Of a stretch of DNA of 64,000 nucleotides, positions 16,669 to 25,181 are shown piece after piece. Source of the DNA: Aquimarina latercula DSM 2041 (GTDB lineage Bacteria > Bacteroidota > Bacteroidia > Flavobacteriales > Flavobacteriaceae); NCBI RefSeq assembly GCF_000430645.1, contig NZ_AUMK01000014.1, positions 1 through 64,000 of the forward strand, read 5' to 3'. The stretch's first letter is position 1. Each line of letters opens with the position of its first letter. A program made the position numbers and the translations under genes. The notes beneath the pieces were generated by a model that saw nothing but the letters and a program-made list of their open reading frames with translations, was not told where the DNA came from and made no database searches.

Positions 16669-18204
16669 ATGAGAAATTTATATTTGAGAGTTTTTACAAT
16701 ATGTACGTGTTTAATTATTTCGTGTACTAAAGAAATTGAAGCAGACCTAATTACAACTATCATAGAAGATGATTTCGAGGATGTAAATAATGTGTTATTA
16801 AAAATAGTAGAGGATAATCCAGGTAACACCCTTAATTGGAGTAATAGTTTAGATAATATTAATAACTGGGAAGGACTTGTTATTGAGAATAATAAACTTA
16901 TCGGACTTGATATAGAAAACAAAGGGATTAAGGTACTTACTCCAACAATTAATTTATTAGAAAATCTAACAGTTTTAAAACTTAAAAATAATGAGTTAAG
17001 TAATATTCCAAATGAGTTGTTTGATCTAAAAAGACTAGAAAATTTATCACTATCCGGAAGCACTAATTTAACAATACAAGCAGATGATTTTTTACCAGGT
17101 TTATTTTCTTTATCTAATTTAAAGGAGCTTAGCTTAGATCATATAGGAATTAACGAAATTGAAGGAATAGGATCTTTGAACCAATTAGAAAAGTTAATTT
17201 TAGAAGATATTCCTTTAGATGTTATTCCTAGCGATATAGGGCAACTTACACTTTTAGAGGAACTAAACTTTACAAATAATAATTTTTTCGAAATACCTGA
17301 AGGTTTTTTTAGATTAATAAATTTGAAAAGTATTTCTATTGTTAATAATAATAACCTTACTACCATACCGGAAGGATTTGGAGTTTTTACAAAATTAGAT
17401 TCATTGACAATAACGGGAAGTGAAGGAATACAAAAATTTGCTAGTAGTATTTCTGAAGCTACGACACTTAAAAAACTAGATTTATCCAATAACAATATAG
17501 GTTTTTTAACTAATGAAGACGGTATTATTCCTGATGAAATAGGGATGTTATCTCAACTAACGGATTTAAATTTGGAGAATAACGATATTAATTCAATTAG
17601 TGCTAGAATAGGTGAGTTGGTAAATCTAAAAACAATTAATTTTCGTAATAATAAGATTATTGATATCCCTATGGAACTAGGCGCATTAACGATTTTGGAT
17701 ATATTGGATGTGTCTGGAAATTTAATGCTTAACGAAATTCCTGAGGAGGTTTGTAAATTACAAGATCTAGGAGCTATCATTATTAGCGAGGGAGAATGTG
17801 GAGATCTGAGAGTAAGTTCTGAATACGGTTTTAATACCACAGAAGTAGGTGTTAGTTCTCTATTTTTTATAGATGTTGTTTTGGATGCGGTTATTGATCC
17901 CGTTTTTGTTGATGGTGACGGCCCGTTTGATTTAGATTTTGGAGAAATAGGTTTTGAAATCCATGAAGTGAATATTGAAGATGTATTAAATAGAGAAGAT
18001 ACTCCAGATCAGGTTCTTGTTAACCAGACTGCGACACAGCAATTCATTAATGGAACTAATAATTTATCGTATGAACTTATATCACCTTCGGTACCAAATA
18101 TAGATTTACCAGAAGGAAGAACATATCGTGTAAGATTATTTAATACAGAGTTTAGTAATGTAAAAACCTATTTACCTGCATATGAGCTAATGGTTTTAGA
18201 ATAA
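16669..18204 (+). CDS. Leucine-rich-repeat lipoprotein
   Basis: 511 aa. The N-terminus has a lipobox (LIISC, Cys about 19), so it is probably anchored to a membrane or surface-exposed. About ten leucine-rich repeats of 23 aa (LKNNELSNIPNELFDLKRL, LENNDINSISARIGELVNL) span about 80-370, followed by an Asp/Glu-rich beta domain (about 380-511) without a recognised name. LRR lipoproteins in Bacteroidota usually bind proteins or polysaccharides. The 5' region of about 270 bases holds no clear promoter match. It ends at the bidirectional terminator shared with the small-peptide operon. Confidence 0.85.
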   Translation: MRNLYLRVFTICTCLIISCTKEIEADLITTIIEDDFEDVNNVLLKIVEDNPGNTLNWSNSLDNINNWEGLVIENNKLIGLDIENKGIKVLTPTINLLENLTVLKLKNNELSNIPNELFDLKRLENLSLSGSTNLTIQADDFLPGLFSLSNLKELSLDHIGINEIEGIGSLNQLEKLILEDIPLDVIPSDIGQLTLLEELNFTNNNFFEIPEGFFRLINLKSISIVNNNNLTTIPEGFGVFTKLDSLTITGSEGIQKFASSISEATTLKKLDLSNNNIGFLTNEDGIIPDEIGMLSQLTDLNLENNDINSISARIGELVNLKTINFRNNKIIDIPMELGALTILDILDVSGNLMLNEIPEEVCKLQDLGAIIISEGECGDLRVSSEYGFNTTEVGVSSLFFIDVVLDAVIDPVFVDGDGPFDLDFGEIGFEIHEVNIEDVLNREDTPDQVLVNQTATQQFINGTNNLSYELISPSVPNIDLPEGRTYRVRLFNTEFSNVKTYLPAYELMVLE

Positions 18205-18235
18205 TATAATATTTTAATTTGATATCATCAGTCAA

Positions 18236-18283
18236 TTATAAAAAACCCTCGTTAATTTTAAAATTAATGAGGGTTTTACATTT
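18236..18283. terminator. Bidirectional terminator
   Basis: AAAACCCTC, one mismatch, TTAATTTT pairs with AAAATTAA, mismatch, GAGGGTTTT around 18242-18277. The minus-strand side is followed by six T, the plus-strand side by four. It separates the LRR gene from the small-peptide genes, which converge on it. Confidence 0.8.
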
Positions 18284-18307
18284 CTATTTGATCAAAAAAC
18301 AACGTTT

Positions 18308-18450
18308 TTAGTTACAATTTCTATGTGGACAAAAGAATGGCATATTAGTGACCACTCCACAATAGCGTCCATCGTATCCACCACGTACTGTCTTCTGAGT
18401 TTCTTTGTTGAGTATTTTTACTCCTTCTAAGTTTAATATGTTTTTTTCAT
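18308..18450 (-). pseudogene. Double-glycine-leader peptide gene, frameshifted at an A7 tract
   Basis: The ATG at 18448-18450 overlaps the stop of the preceding peptide (TAATG). The start codon is followed by seven A, and the frame then stops after five codons. With one more A the frame reads through 47 codons: a leader with ILNLEGVKILNKETQ ending RGG, and a core with three Cys (RYCGV, FFCPH, RNCN). The leader matches the bacteriocin-type GG leaders of Flavobacteriia, so this was or is a real gene. The missing base could be a decaying allele, a phase-variable tract, transcriptional slippage or a sequencing error. Confidence 0.75.
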
Positions 18451-18629
18451 TATCTTAAAATACATAATTTACCAAATGGCGAACTAGGAACAGAAACACA
18501 TTGGTAATTATAACTAGCAGTAAGATCTATACAATCATTATTATTATGGCATGGTAATAATCCTCCGTTAATTGTTTTTTGTTGTTCTTTAGTTAAAGAT
18601 GTTCCTAAGTTTGATAAGTTATTTATCAT
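18450..18629 (-). CDS. Double-glycine-leader (bacteriocin-like) peptide
   Basis: 59 aa. The leader (1-23) reads LSNLGTSLTKEQQKTINGG at its end, a classic GG signal recognised by C39 peptidase-ABC exporters. The 36-residue core has four Cys (PCHN, DCID, QCVS, LCIL), which could form two disulphides. No exporter or immunity gene is adjacent. It is followed with a stop/start overlap by a second, frameshifted GG peptide, so the two were translationally coupled. An inverted repeat lies 22 bases upstream of the start. Bacteriocin or signalling function is an inference from the leader only. Confidence 0.78.
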   Translation of the reverse strand: MINNLSNLGTSLTKEQQKTINGGLLPCHNNNDCIDLTASYNYQCVSVPSSPFGKLCILR

Positions 18630-18650
18630 GATGTAAAATATTAAGTTAGT

Positions 18651-18669
18651 TTATTACACGATGTAATAA
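18651..18669. promoter_or_regulatory. Inverted repeat upstream of the GG-peptide operon
   Basis: TTATTACA, CGA, TGTAATAA: perfect 8-bp arms with a 3-bp spacer, starting 22 bases upstream of the ATG at 18629. No clear -7 box was found nearby. The remaining bases to 18889 hold only a 7-bp stem (18722-18745). Confidence 0.5.
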
Positions 18670-18889
18670 GTGTATTTAATATATTAGTTAGAAAAGTGAT
18701 ATTATCTTAATAGTGGGTTTTTAGTTCGAACTTGTGGACGAACTACCATATAATGTGGAGTTTTCTAAAAGAACGGAACTGTAGTTATAAGTTTGATAAG
18801 TGTATCCGAAAACTTTAAGTAATTTTAGAATAAAAAAGAGAATTATTATTAGCTTTTAAAATATAATTTGAAATAGGATATAAAACTAT

Positions 18890-19768
18890 TTAGATACTAA
18901 ATAGGCTATTGTCATTACTCGTTGGTTTATTTTTATCAACTGTATTGGATTTAGTTTTTACTTTGGGTGGAGTAGGAGGGTTAGAGTATTTTTGATCCTT
19001 ACCAATTTGTTCTCCCATTACTAAAGAAGGTTTATTATCTTTTTTAGGTTTTGTAGTTTTTCCAAGATTTAGAAGACTGGTATGATTAGTTTTATCTTTG
19101 ATTGGTTTAGGTTTAGGAACTTTTTTAGTTACTGGTGTTATAGGAACTTTAGTTGTACTAGGTTGTTGTTTTTCTTTTTTTAATTGTTCTGTAGATTCCT
19201 TAAACTGTTTTAAAGGTGATATTTTTTTCTTTTTTTTAGTAGAAACCCTAGTAATAGATTTGGTTCTGAGTTCTTGTTTGGGAATTTCAATATCGCCCAG
19301 AATTTTAGAAGGTTTAGAAACTTTTTTAGTATTGTTGATTTTGATTTTATTTGTAGTAGGAGTAATCGTTTTTTTTGCAGGAAACTCTTCTTCTTTTAAT
19401 AAAGCTTCATCTTCTGCTTTGAACTCTAGCATTTCATCTAATGAAAAATCCTCTACAGGGACTTCAATGAAACCTTCGAAATTATCAAAATTCTCACTTG
19501 CATCAACCTGATGTATTAATTCCAGACATTGCGTTTCATTTGCATATCGCTGTTGATGAATTTGATTTGTAATAATAGGAAATTCCACTAACCATTTTTG
19601 TTCAGCTACCCAAGAGAATCTTAAAACATCATTATTATCATTGATGATACTAATAAATGAGTTTTCATCAGGTGATAAATCATTGAAATATCCAATTACT
19701 TCACCTTTATTAGCAGAGATGCCATTAAGGTGCTGTTTTTTTACGATATCTTTTAGATAGGTTTTCAT
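18890..19768 (-). CDS. Unknown protein with disordered Lys/Pro-rich tail (VgrG-Rhs operon)
   Basis: 292 aa, no signal peptide. Residues 1-120 look folded (VIGYFNDLSPDENSFISI, FSWVAEQKWLVEF) and end in an acidic stretch; residues about 125-292 are low-complexity, rich in Lys, Pro, Thr, Ser and probably disordered (KKKKKISPLKQF, NPPTPPKVKTKS). It begins 10 bases after the immunity gene, so it is the fourth gene of the toxin cassette. It could be a second immunity factor, an adaptor or a chaperone; I do not recognise the family. Confidence 0.7.
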   Translation of the reverse strand: MKTYLKDIVKKQHLNGISANKGEVIGYFNDLSPDENSFISIINDNNDVLRFSWVAEQKWLVEFPIITNQIHQQRYANETQCLELIHQVDASENFDNFEGFIEVPVEDFSLDEMLEFKAEDEALLKEEEFPAKKTITPTTNKIKINNTKKVSKPSKILGDIEIPKQELRTKSITRVSTKKKKKISPLKQFKESTEQLKKEKQQPSTTKVPITPVTKKVPKPKPIKDKTNHTSLLNLGKTTKPKKDNKPSLVMGEQIGKDQKYSNPPTPPKVKTKSNTVDKNKPTSNDNSLFSI

Positions 19769-19778
19769 GAAAAACTAT

Positions 19779-20279
19779 TTAGTTACGATTTATACCCTTT
19801 ACTTCTCGTATCATATCTTCTATTTCAGTTGGTGGATATACAATCCACTCACTATATAATTTGTTATCATAAAAATCAATATTTTTCTTTAATCCACCTT
19901 TCCATAATATTGGAGTATCAATATCTCCAAGTAAAAAAGTAATTTCCGAATAATTAGAATGTTCTTCTTTGTCGTAATCAATATCTTCAAAAACAAACCT
20001 CCATCTTTTCTTGAAAAAACCCATTGTTGATCTTAATGGTTTGAACATAAGTCCTGATTCCGTAATTACTTTTTTATTTATAGGTATTTCGCCTACGTAG
20101 TTAAATACTTCGATTAAATCTCCTGAAGACTTATTAATTTCTATTAATCTACCAAAACCATATTTTTTAGTAGGATCAAATAAATTTCGAGAGTAGTTTT
20201 TTCTGTTATTCTTTATATCATTAGGTAAGAATAAAGGAATCATAAATAAATTTCCTGAATTTTCTTCGAAGTACTTCAT
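19779..20279 (-). CDS. Imm26-like immunity protein
   Basis: 166 aa, cytoplasmic. The N-terminal pattern GNLFMIPLF followed by KYGFGRLIEI and IEVFNYVG resembles the Imm26 family of polymorphic-toxin immunity proteins (recalled, not searched). It starts 16 bases after the Rhs toxin gene, where cognate immunity genes normally lie, so it probably neutralises the GIY-YIG toxin domain encoded just upstream. Confidence 0.75.
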   Translation of the reverse strand: MKYFEENSGNLFMIPLFLPNDIKNNRKNYSRNLFDPTKKYGFGRLIEINKSSGDLIEVFNYVGEIPINKKVITESGLMFKPLRSTMGFFKKRWRFVFEDIDYDKEEHSNYSEITFLLGDIDTPILWKGGLKKNIDFYDNKLYSEWIVYPPTEIEDMIREVKGINRN

Positions 20280-20295
20280 TATTCTACAATCTTAT

Positions 20296-23200
20296 TTAAC
20301 AGGGTTTGGCTTTGATTTTATCATATTCAGCTTTATATGCTTTTCTTCTTTCATCGGTTCTTGTTTTATCAAATGAATTTTTCTTATTACCTCTATTAGT
20401 TTCCGATATTTCTTCTCCATAAATTCCTGTTTTAGTATTATATTTTTCAATATAATGCTGTTCATAACCGTAGGCTTTCTCAATGGTTATATCATCATGC
20501 AATACTTTATGGAATGTATTTGTTGTATATCTTCCCGTATCCATGTGACCATCCATTCTAGCTGGAATATCTTGTTTTGTAATACCAATATAATAAGGAG
20601 TGTTTGATCCTTTATCATAAAGTGCATATACAGAAAAGCCTTTCGTTCCTAGAGGATCTTGATGTAATCCTAATGGATCTATAAATAAGTTTACATCTTT
20701 TGTATATGCATACATCGTAGGATTATTACCCGCCAATCGTATTGGATCTTGAGAAATATAAGTTCCTTCTTCAGGATTATAATATCGAAAACGATTATAA
20801 TATAAATCAATTTCAGAATCTTCATACTGCCCTTGAAAACGGAATGGGCAATCATTCAATGTACCTACTACAAGATTACGAATTTTTCCATAGATGTCAT
20901 ATTCTGCATGCCAGGTTTTTTTTCCTTTACTATTATACATCTCTACCGGTGTTCCCAGATGATCTGTTATAATAGAATAGGTGTCATTTTCTGTTATTTT
21001 CGCCGCAGGTTTAAATCCACCTTGATCAAAAACCCAAGTAATAAGATTTTTTATAGGTTCTTTTTTATCTTTTGATAATAAACCAGATGCATCTATACTT
21101 AATTTAGGTTTGTTCTTAAGATTATAGTGCCATTCATGTAAGAGGACATTCCCATTCCATATAAAACGAGTAATTAAGTCAGGATTGTTTTCTGTTTTCT
21201 TTGATGGATGCTGTTTACTAATTTTTGTTGTTCTTCTTCCCAGTGCATCATATTCCATTTCAACAACACTTCGATCTGGACGATAGATACTTTTAAGCAT
21301 TCCATTACCGTTCCAATCATATTTCCAAGTTCCTTTGGGAGAGGATTTCTTAATTAAGTTTCCTTCATCATCATATTCGTAGGTTTTATTTCCAGAGGTT
21401 AATAGTTGACCATTGGCACCATATGTACGATCTTTTTGAGTTTTTGTTCGGTATAGATTACCAACTTCATCTGGTAATTTATAATCATAGGATTTGTCTT
21501 CATATTGAGCCCAAGCCAAGTTATTGAAATCATCGTAATCAAAATTGACAATTCCTTGAGCTAGGTTATCTACAATTTTCTTTAGTTTATGATTGACATC
21601 CCAAGTGTAAGTTCTTCGTCTAGTTTCGACCTCTCGTTTTTGAACAATCTGTTGTTTGTGTCGTCCTGCCTGATCATAACTCCAATTAGTTTTTATTCCG
21701 CCTGGTAAAGAACGTTCAGTTTCCATACCCAGACTATTGTATTTAAAATTAGCTTTCCATATGTTATTATCGTGATTTTTAGCTTTTACGGATGAAACTT
21801 CTCCGAGTTCTGTATATTTAAGGCGTATGGAAGCACCTAAACTACTTTGTGTTTTAGATTGCTGTCCTTTGTCATTATAGCTAAAGGATATCGTATGCCC
21901 ATCCTGTTCTTCGGAAATAACTCTTCCGGCTTCATCTCTATTGATTTTTACTATTGAGTTTGGATTGACCGCTTGTGTTAATAATCCATCTTTATTATAA
22001 TCAAATGTAGCCCAGGAATCATCATGATATTCAATTCTAGAAATACGACCTCCTTTATCATATTCATAGATACTGAATTTATCATTGGATTTTTCCTCTT
22101 TAATAATCTTTCCAGCCTTATCTCGTGTAAAATTTCTAGTAATATAATCAAAACCTTCTTCTTTAATAATATTACCCATTGCGTCTCTGGTAAAACTATA
22201 AGATTCTTTATGCTCATTAATTACTCCAATAAGTTGTTCTTCTTTATCATATCTAAACAAAACTTTTCGACCGTCTTGTTCTCTGGATTTCAAATTTCCT
22301 TGAGATGTATATTCATATGTAAGAATTCTTCCATTATCAATTGCTTTTCTAACTCTTCCATAACTGTCATATTCTAGTTGTATCTTGTTTTTATCGGGTA
22401 ACCTTATTGTAGATAAATTACCTAACGGATCATAAGAAAATAGTTGTTGATGTTTTGCAGGGTTGATGGTTTTAATACATCGTCCCCAAGCATCGTATTC
22501 CCAAAAAGATTCTTCTCCGTTTGGAGAAACTATTCGATTTAGGTTACGATCTTCATCATAAAAAAGATATGTTGTGTTTTCATTGGCATCTGTGATTTTT
22601 GAAACTAAACCATACTTATTATATTCAAAATTTCGCATGGTTTGGTCAGGATACATAATAGTATCTAACCTATTTTTTTTGAAATATCTAGAAAACATAG
22701 CCCCCTCTGATGATGTTTGTAATAATAAACGACCTTCATCATCATAAGCAAATTCTATATCGCCCCCATCGGGATATCGGATGGATGTTTGATTTCCTTT
22801 ATCATCGTATTTATACTGTGTTTGGAACCCTTCTTGGTCAGTTGTTTTTATCAGTTCACCAAATTCGCTATACTCGTTAATTGTAATACCACCCAAAGGA
22901 TCAATAATTTTTACAGGGATACCATTTTCATAATAATAGGTGGTTTTATTTCCATAAGAATCCCAAACATAGTTATATCCATCTTGATACTCAAAGCTAT
23001 AGTCCAAAGTTCCATCTTCTAGCCAGGTGCGTGTGCATCTGGCTCCCGTCTTGTAAGATTCGTATTCCCAGAAACAGGTAGCTCCTTCACGATGCGTTTT
23101 AGAAACCATTAAATGATTCTTGTAAACTGCGATTACCGATTTACCAGAAGCATCTGTAATTTTCGCTAGATCTCCAGCTTCATTATATCCATAAGTTACC

Positions 23201-25176
23201 AGAGTTCGTTTTTCAGATCGATGATGTTGGGTGATTTCTATTATTCTTTGTGCTGTATCATAATGAATCTTGATTTTCCTATTAGCAGTGTCTACGATTT
23301 CATCGAGATAATCATCTTGATAATTAAATTGGATATTGGTTTGCCCATCCTTTATGATTTTGGAAATCTTATAAGTTCTCGAGTGATCAGTTAATACATA
23401 AGTAAGTTGATCGTTATAATCATAAAGGTGATAAGTAGAGGAGTTAATATAGGTTAGTTGAAGTTTTTCTGTTCTATTGAATTCTGATTTTTTTTCATTG
23501 TTAAGTAAAGAGAAAAAAGCAAGTCTTCCATCACCAAGGGTGAGTAGTATATCTTCTGGTCTTGTGGTAAGATGTATATCATAATTATGATGTACACCAT
23601 GACCTAGAGGACCTTTATAAGCAGAGTCTGAGTACCAAATTCTTTTCCAGCTGATGGGAATATTTCCAGGGATTTCAAAATCAACATAATCGTAGATGTT
23701 TACACCGGTAATTACATCTACCGGATCGCCTTTACATACACTGTTTTTATTTGTATTCTGTGAACCGTTTTGAGAATTTTCAGGATTATTTGCCTTACCG
23801 TCTGTAGTCTCTTCTGGCTTTTGTTTAGGGGTTTCAGGAGAAGCGTTTGTTTTATGTATTTGAGTTGGATCTTTACCTTCATTAAAGGCTTTCATAACCT
23901 CTCTCATTTGTTGGTATCTTTCCTTAGAAGTTTTTGCTGTATTCCAAACGTGTTTTAGTTCTTTTGCATAGGGTAATGTACCATAAATGTTTCCGGTTAC
24001 TTGGTTGAAAATTTCACCTTTAACACCAGACCACGCAGTTTTTAGATTAAGATTTTTTAAAAATTCAGGGTCGAATAATTTAGCTCCTTTTTTTAAAACT
24101 CCAGAGATAGGAACAATAGTTTTTACAACCATCTGACCAGCAGCCTCTCCAGCAGCAAAGTCATCTCCTGTGACCATTACGTCATTGAGTTTTGTATAAT
24201 CATCAACATATTTTTGTTTTATGTCACTAGGTAGATTTTTTATCTGTTCTTTGATGAGTTGATTTTGTAATTCATTTTGTGCTAATCGATCATAAAATGC
24301 ATCAGTATCTTTCCAATTCAAATATGCAAGATATCTGGGGTCTCTATAAAAAGCAAAAGCTGCCATATCATCAACAGATGTAGCTACTCCAACAACAAGT
24401 TTAGCTCCACCAACAACTGGTTCATAAAATCCTTCTTTTGCAGCTCCCCAGCCATACCCTCCTAATCTTTTAAAATAACCTTCTACGCTTTCTCCTGCTT
24501 CCAGATACACCGATTTTTGAGGCATTCCAGCTTCAAGATCTCTAGCCCATTGTGCTCTTGATGATGGATCTGGATTTTTACTTTTATTATCTAAAGCTTG
24601 AGCACTCGTTCTTTGACGATTTATTTCCTTTCCAGCGTTATCCCAAAAAGCTTCTTGTTCTTTTTTACTCTCATCAGTGATTACTTCTTCTCCATTATCT
24701 ATAGCTTTTTGAGCTGGTCTTACAAAGTCTTCTGTTGAGTATTCATCAAGACTTTTTTTCTTCTTATCCGTTTCTGAAGGTTTTTGGACATCTGTTTGTT
24801 CTGAATCTTCAGGATTTTTATTTGCGAAATTATCATGTTTTTCTGATTCAGAGATATCTTCTAGATCGATTTGGACAATACCTTCCGGATAGGTTTTACA
24901 AGTAGTTTGACTAGAACTAAGTAAAAACCCTGAACTGCCATTCTTTACATTTTCTGTAACAGTATTGGTTTTCCATTTGTTCAATAGAGGGACACATTGA
25001 CGTAATGTGTTTTTCGGACAGGTACAAGTACCAAAACGTTCGAAGATAACATCTTTATCAGTGGCAGCAATAGCGCCTGATATTTTTATGTTTTTTGGGT
25101 TAGCTATTAAATTAGCGGGTCCTTTTCCGAAAGAACATTTAATCTTTTGACCATTATAAACATATTGTCTAGCCAT
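20296..25176 (-). CDS. Rhs polymorphic toxin: PAAR-like (DUF4280) / Rhs shell / GIY-YIG nuclease
   Basis: 1626 aa from the ATG at 25176; the longer frame would overlap vgrG. Residues 1 to about 110 resemble a DUF4280 PAAR-like tip domain (CSFGKGP, FGTCTCPKNT), so the protein can sit on VgrG. A charged linker with a hydrophobic-free helical segment follows, then the Rhs part from about 480 (CKGDPVDVITG) with many YD repeats (YDPLGNLSTIRL, YDEEGNLIKK types) to the core end IDPLGL at about 1502. The last about 120 residues form a GIY-YIG nuclease-like domain (VYALYD, YYIGIT, Arg in IPARMDGH, Glu in YGYEQHYIEKY). Probably a DNA-cutting contact-dependent effector; the catalytic set looks complete. 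Confidence 0.9.
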   Translation of the reverse strand: MARQYVYNGQKIKCSFGKGPANLIANPKNIKISGAIAATDKDVIFERFGTCTCPKNTLRQCVPLLNKWKTNTVTENVKNGSSGFLLSSSQTTCKTYPEGIVQIDLEDISESEKHDNFANKNPEDSEQTDVQKPSETDKKKKSLDEYSTEDFVRPAQKAIDNGEEVITDESKKEQEAFWDNAGKEINRQRTSAQALDNKSKNPDPSSRAQWARDLEAGMPQKSVYLEAGESVEGYFKRLGGYGWGAAKEGFYEPVVGGAKLVVGVATSVDDMAAFAFYRDPRYLAYLNWKDTDAFYDRLAQNELQNQLIKEQIKNLPSDIKQKYVDDYTKLNDVMVTGDDFAAGEAAGQMVVKTIVPISGVLKKGAKLFDPEFLKNLNLKTAWSGVKGEIFNQVTGNIYGTLPYAKELKHVWNTAKTSKERYQQMREVMKAFNEGKDPTQIHKTNASPETPKQKPEETTDGKANNPENSQNGSQNTNKNSVCKGDPVDVITGVNIYDYVDFEIPGNIPISWKRIWYSDSAYKGPLGHGVHHNYDIHLTTRPEDILLTLGDGRLAFFSLLNNEKKSEFNRTEKLQLTYINSSTYHLYDYNDQLTYVLTDHSRTYKISKIIKDGQTNIQFNYQDDYLDEIVDTANRKIKIHYDTAQRIIEITQHHRSEKRTLVTYGYNEAGDLAKITDASGKSVIAVYKNHLMVSKTHREGATCFWEYESYKTGARCTRTWLEDGTLDYSFEYQDGYNYVWDSYGNKTTYYYENGIPVKIIDPLGGITINEYSEFGELIKTTDQEGFQTQYKYDDKGNQTSIRYPDGGDIEFAYDDEGRLLLQTSSEGAMFSRYFKKNRLDTIMYPDQTMRNFEYNKYGLVSKITDANENTTYLFYDEDRNLNRIVSPNGEESFWEYDAWGRCIKTINPAKHQQLFSYDPLGNLSTIRLPDKNKIQLEYDSYGRVRKAIDNGRILTYEYTSQGNLKSREQDGRKVLFRYDKEEQLIGVINEHKESYSFTRDAMGNIIKEEGFDYITRNFTRDKAGKIIKEEKSNDKFSIYEYDKGGRISRIEYHDDSWATFDYNKDGLLTQAVNPNSIVKINRDEAGRVISEEQDGHTISFSYNDKGQQSKTQSSLGASIRLKYTELGEVSSVKAKNHDNNIWKANFKYNSLGMETERSLPGGIKTNWSYDQAGRHKQQIVQKREVETRRRTYTWDVNHKLKKIVDNLAQGIVNFDYDDFNNLAWAQYEDKSYDYKLPDEVGNLYRTKTQKDRTYGANGQLLTSGNKTYEYDDEGNLIKKSSPKGTWKYDWNGNGMLKSIYRPDRSVVEMEYDALGRRTTKISKQHPSKKTENNPDLITRFIWNGNVLLHEWHYNLKNKPKLSIDASGLLSKDKKEPIKNLITWVFDQGGFKPAAKITENDTYSIITDHLGTPVEMYNSKGKKTWHAEYDIYGKIRNLVVGTLNDCPFRFQGQYEDSEIDLYYNRFRYYNPEEGTYISQDPIRLAGNNPTMYAYTKDVNLFIDPLGLHQDPLGTKGFSVYALYDKGSNTPYYIGITKQDIPARMDGHMDTGRYTTNTFHKVLHDDITIEKAYGYEQHYIEKYNTKTGIYGEEISETNRGNKKNSFDKTRTDERRKAYKAEYDKIKAKPC

Positions 25177-25181
25177 ATATT

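Noticed and set aside
16650-17840. Minus-strand frames opposite the LRR gene
   Set aside because: Caused by the regular Leu/Asn codon repeats of the LRR protein; no independent evidence.
18722-18745. TAGTTCG / CGAACTA stem
   Set aside because: Only 7 bp with a 10-nt loop, no T-run, no adjacent gene; could be chance.
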